Source of the DNA: Desulfoscipio gibsoniae DSM 7213
GTDB taxonomy: Bacteria; Bacillota; Desulfotomaculia; Desulfotomaculales; Desulfallaceae
Direction: 5' to 3'
Assembly: GCF_000233715.2 (NCBI RefSeq)
Contig: NC_021184.1
Location: forward strand, 2,876,001 to 2,940,000
DNA length: 64,000 nucleotides
Shown: piece after piece, positions 63,201 to 64,000 of the stretch
How positions within the stretch are numbered: position 1 is the first letter of the stretch
How the letters are laid out: every line of letters begins with the position of its first letter
The notes under the pieces: generated by a model
The model's input: only the letters and a program-made list of their open reading frames with translations
Told to the model about the DNA's origin: nothing
The model's database searches: none
Made by a program: the position numbers and the translations under genes

Positions 63201-64000
63201 GGTCATAGTAACCCCTGTCGGGGATGGTGCCGCCTCCCTGGTAAACCAGGCGGACCGCCCCGTCCCGGGCTTTGACCGTATGGTCCAGCTTATCCCAAAT
63301 AATGCGGGGTTTAAGTTCGCGCAAGCGGGTATCCGCATAGCGGCCCGCCAACATTTCCAGCAGCAGGTCATAACTTTTCCGGGGCAAATGGCGATAGGGA
63401 TAACTGGTCTTAAGGAAAGCATAAAGCTCATCCACGTCCCAGGTCTGAACGGCGGTCATAGACAACAGCACCTGCGCCAGCACATCCAAGGTCGCTTCAA
63501 TAGGAGCGATGGGCTCAATCTCGGCCGCAGGCAGGTTAAGTGAAGTTACCGCAGCTTCCAAAAAATCGTGCCCGAAAACAGGGAACAAAGTCCCCCGGCT
63601 CACCTGGCCCACCCCGTGGCCGGCCCGGCCAATCCTTTGGACGGCAGCAGTCAGCGAGGGCGGGGTTTGCACCAAAATTACCGTATCCAGTTCGCCGATA
63701 TCAATGCCTAATTCGAGGGAATTGGTAGCTACAATTCCTTTCAGTTCACCATGTTTAAGTTTGTGTTCCACCGCCAGGCGGAGTTCCCGGGCCAGTGAGC
63801 CATGGTGGGAGTAAACCAGGGGCTCGCCCGCGGCATCATTGATATAGCGGGTTAGTTTTTCAACTGTCCGGCGGTTATTGCAAAACACCAGGGTGGCATT
63901 GTTTTCGCGAATCACCTTCGTCAAGGCGGCAGCCAATGCCTGCCAAAGAGCGTCTTGCTCCCCCTCCACCCCATCATTATTCTGTTTAATAGCATCAACG
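60244..64000 (-). CDS. lhr: Lhr-type ATP-dependent DNA helicase, N-terminus beyond window
   Basis: At least 1252 residues visible; the frame is open through position 64000 (VDAIKQNNDGVEGEQ at the edge), so DEAD/DEAH motifs I-III lie outside. Seen: LVFCNNRRTVEKLTRYI (motif IV), GIVATNSLELGIDIGELD (motif V), QRIGRAGHG (motif VI), then the Lhr-specific winged helix and core region (WERNVGETFMLGTRVWRI) and a C-terminal domain (SRWSASRPLQGNWYALP). Large Lhr helicases act in DNA repair. Two deleted fragments of a close paralogue lie at 52757-53072 and 54787-55055, both sharing the stop-codon end. Confidence 0.92.
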   Translation of the reverse strand, partial: VDAIKQNNDGVEGEQDALWQALAAALTKVIRENNATLVFCNNRRTVEKLTRYINDAAGEPLVYSHHGSLARELRLAVEHKLKHGELKGIVATNSLELGIDIGELDTVILVQTPPSLTAAVQRIGRAGHGVGQVSRGTLFPVFGHDFLEAAVTSLNLPAAEIEPIAPIEATLDVLAQVLLSMTAVQTWDVDELYAFLKTSYPYRHLPRKSYDLLLEMLAGRYADTRLRELKPRIIWDKLDHTVKARDGAVRLVYQGGGTIPDRGYYDLRLMDTKAKIGELDEEFVWERNVGETFMLGTRVWRIMRVTHNDVEVVPGDRTINIIPFWRAEEQNRDFYFAEKIGLFLEEADQNLETEWFAHQPVFKNTWSPYAVERLLAFLKEQKEATGQPLPHRHHILIEHFADPLNTADSKQVIIHTLWGGKVNRPLAMALAAAWERKFGYPLEIYVSNNSVMLMLPHSFAPLDLFSLVSPQNLEHLLRSKLESSGFFGAKFRENAGRALLLPRAGFKKRMPLWLNRLRAKKLMAAVTPYADFPIMLETWRTCLKDEFDLETVKQLLDEINDGRIGISETVTHQPSPFASDVIWRQTNKYMYEDDTPFSDQQSGLSQELLKELVYAPHLRPAIPEALVRELDGKLKRTAPGYAPPDGEELLLWIKERLFIPADEAASLFAAMQRDYRAADHSLTLDKIKRTLGDKVAWLHLSGTEQPGLCALEILPRIVACLGVGFSDLTLRPLIPQAADELSAGLNKASALFEQETGAESGELSSDTAFFVHQWLSYYGPVPREFVGRCLGLPAEVCAAVLATLLEEECIVADVLTQGASQEEVCDRENLERLLAMARRARQPEFKPLPVTALPLFWATYQGVVEKGTAMEDLEDRFEQLFGFISQAQLWEEAILPARMEPYYTAWTDSLMQTSDLIWFGRGQKRTGFCFSDDLELFPPGVDCQGEEDEAEVQALFPDSQGKYDFFALSRHTGLPSDVLTQKLWRHVWRGSITNDSFAVLRRGILTKFKPLQAENKRGFGRRAGYSRWSASRPLQGNWYALPESAERDLIEREELVKDRIRQLFSRYGVLFRELLHHELPEMQWRQIFRTLRLMEFSGEIYTGYFFEQITSLQFVSREANRFLRHGLNEEGIYWLNAADPASPCGLKLPGIDEDLPARLPTNFVVFHGTQLKVVAKRNGKELLIKTGPDDPVLPEYLAFCKTLLTRDFNPLKSVVVESINGLPALKSPYKKALQSIGFTGEYKSLILRRQY

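Noticed and set aside
62818-63543. 241-residue plus-strand frame
   Set aside because: Fully antisense to lhr, low-complexity shadow without ribosome site or domain.

Overview
The window looks like a chromosomal segment of a low-to-mid GC, spore-former-type Firmicute, most likely Peptococcaceae (Desulfotomaculum/Pelotomaculum-like). Reasons: strong AGGAGG-type ribosome sites, frequent TTG/GTG starts, a def-fmt-DUF116-rsmB-rlmN housekeeping operon followed by PP2C/FHA/SEDS/PBP genes, SLH surface proteins and copper-amine-oxidase-N proteins. No rRNA, tRNA or CRISPR array was seen. Both edge genes (a penicillin-binding protein at the left, an Lhr-type helicase at the right) run off the window.

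Region 1 (1-11.3 kb, minus strand): a tightly packed, partly overlapping housekeeping operon priA-def-fmt-DUF116-rsmB-rlmN-fhaA-fhaB-stp-rodA/ftsW-pbp.

Region 2 (11.9-34.2 kb): the most interesting part, a RiPP (proteusin/NHLP-type) locus. It has two precursor peptides with nitrile-hydratase-like leaders ending in VAGG and 15-residue cores, a radical SAM/SPASM maturase, a tandem-GNAT protein, an S41-type serine protease without signal peptide, and a complete NHLM export set (C39-peptidase ABC transporter, second ABC transporter, HlyD-like adaptor). Wired into it are a CHASE2-class III nucleotide cyclase in the same operon as precursor 1, an orphan OmpR-type response regulator, and a remarkable fusion protein: cyclic-nucleotide-binding domain + SLC13-like permease + type I periplasmic-binding-protein domain. 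Five transcription units of this locus start from promoters of one architecture: four contiguous 11-bp direct repeats beginning TTA, abutting an extended -10 (TGn + TAnnnT) with no usable -35. This is the signature of activation by an OmpR/PhoB-type regulator. A sixth, weaker copy lies before a large SLH/FecR/Ig-like surface protein.

Region 3 (34.2-41.1 kb): a 2053-residue Ser/Thr kinase-ATPase-GAF-histidine kinase-receiver-HPt signalling protein with a DUF1836 regulator upstream. With its terminal HPt it is a candidate partner for the orphan response regulator. Region 4 (41.6-44.9 kb): ECF sigma factor, PspA, NfeD and flotillin (membrane-stress operon). Region 5 (45.1-48.7 kb): a PEP-synthase relic and a MacAB-like efflux operon.

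Region 6 (49-60.2 kb): a mosaic, decaying accessory zone. It holds REP-like palindromic repeats, two internally deleted fragments of the neighbouring lhr gene, frameshifted Rpn and HNH nuclease genes, a MobV-relaxase relic, a truncated DUF3795 gene, and intact accessory genes (AAA ATPase, Uma2, DUF3795, FMN reductase, DUF3841, Fic). Region 7 (60.2-64 kb): lhr. All functional calls come from reading motifs in the translated sequence. No database search was run.
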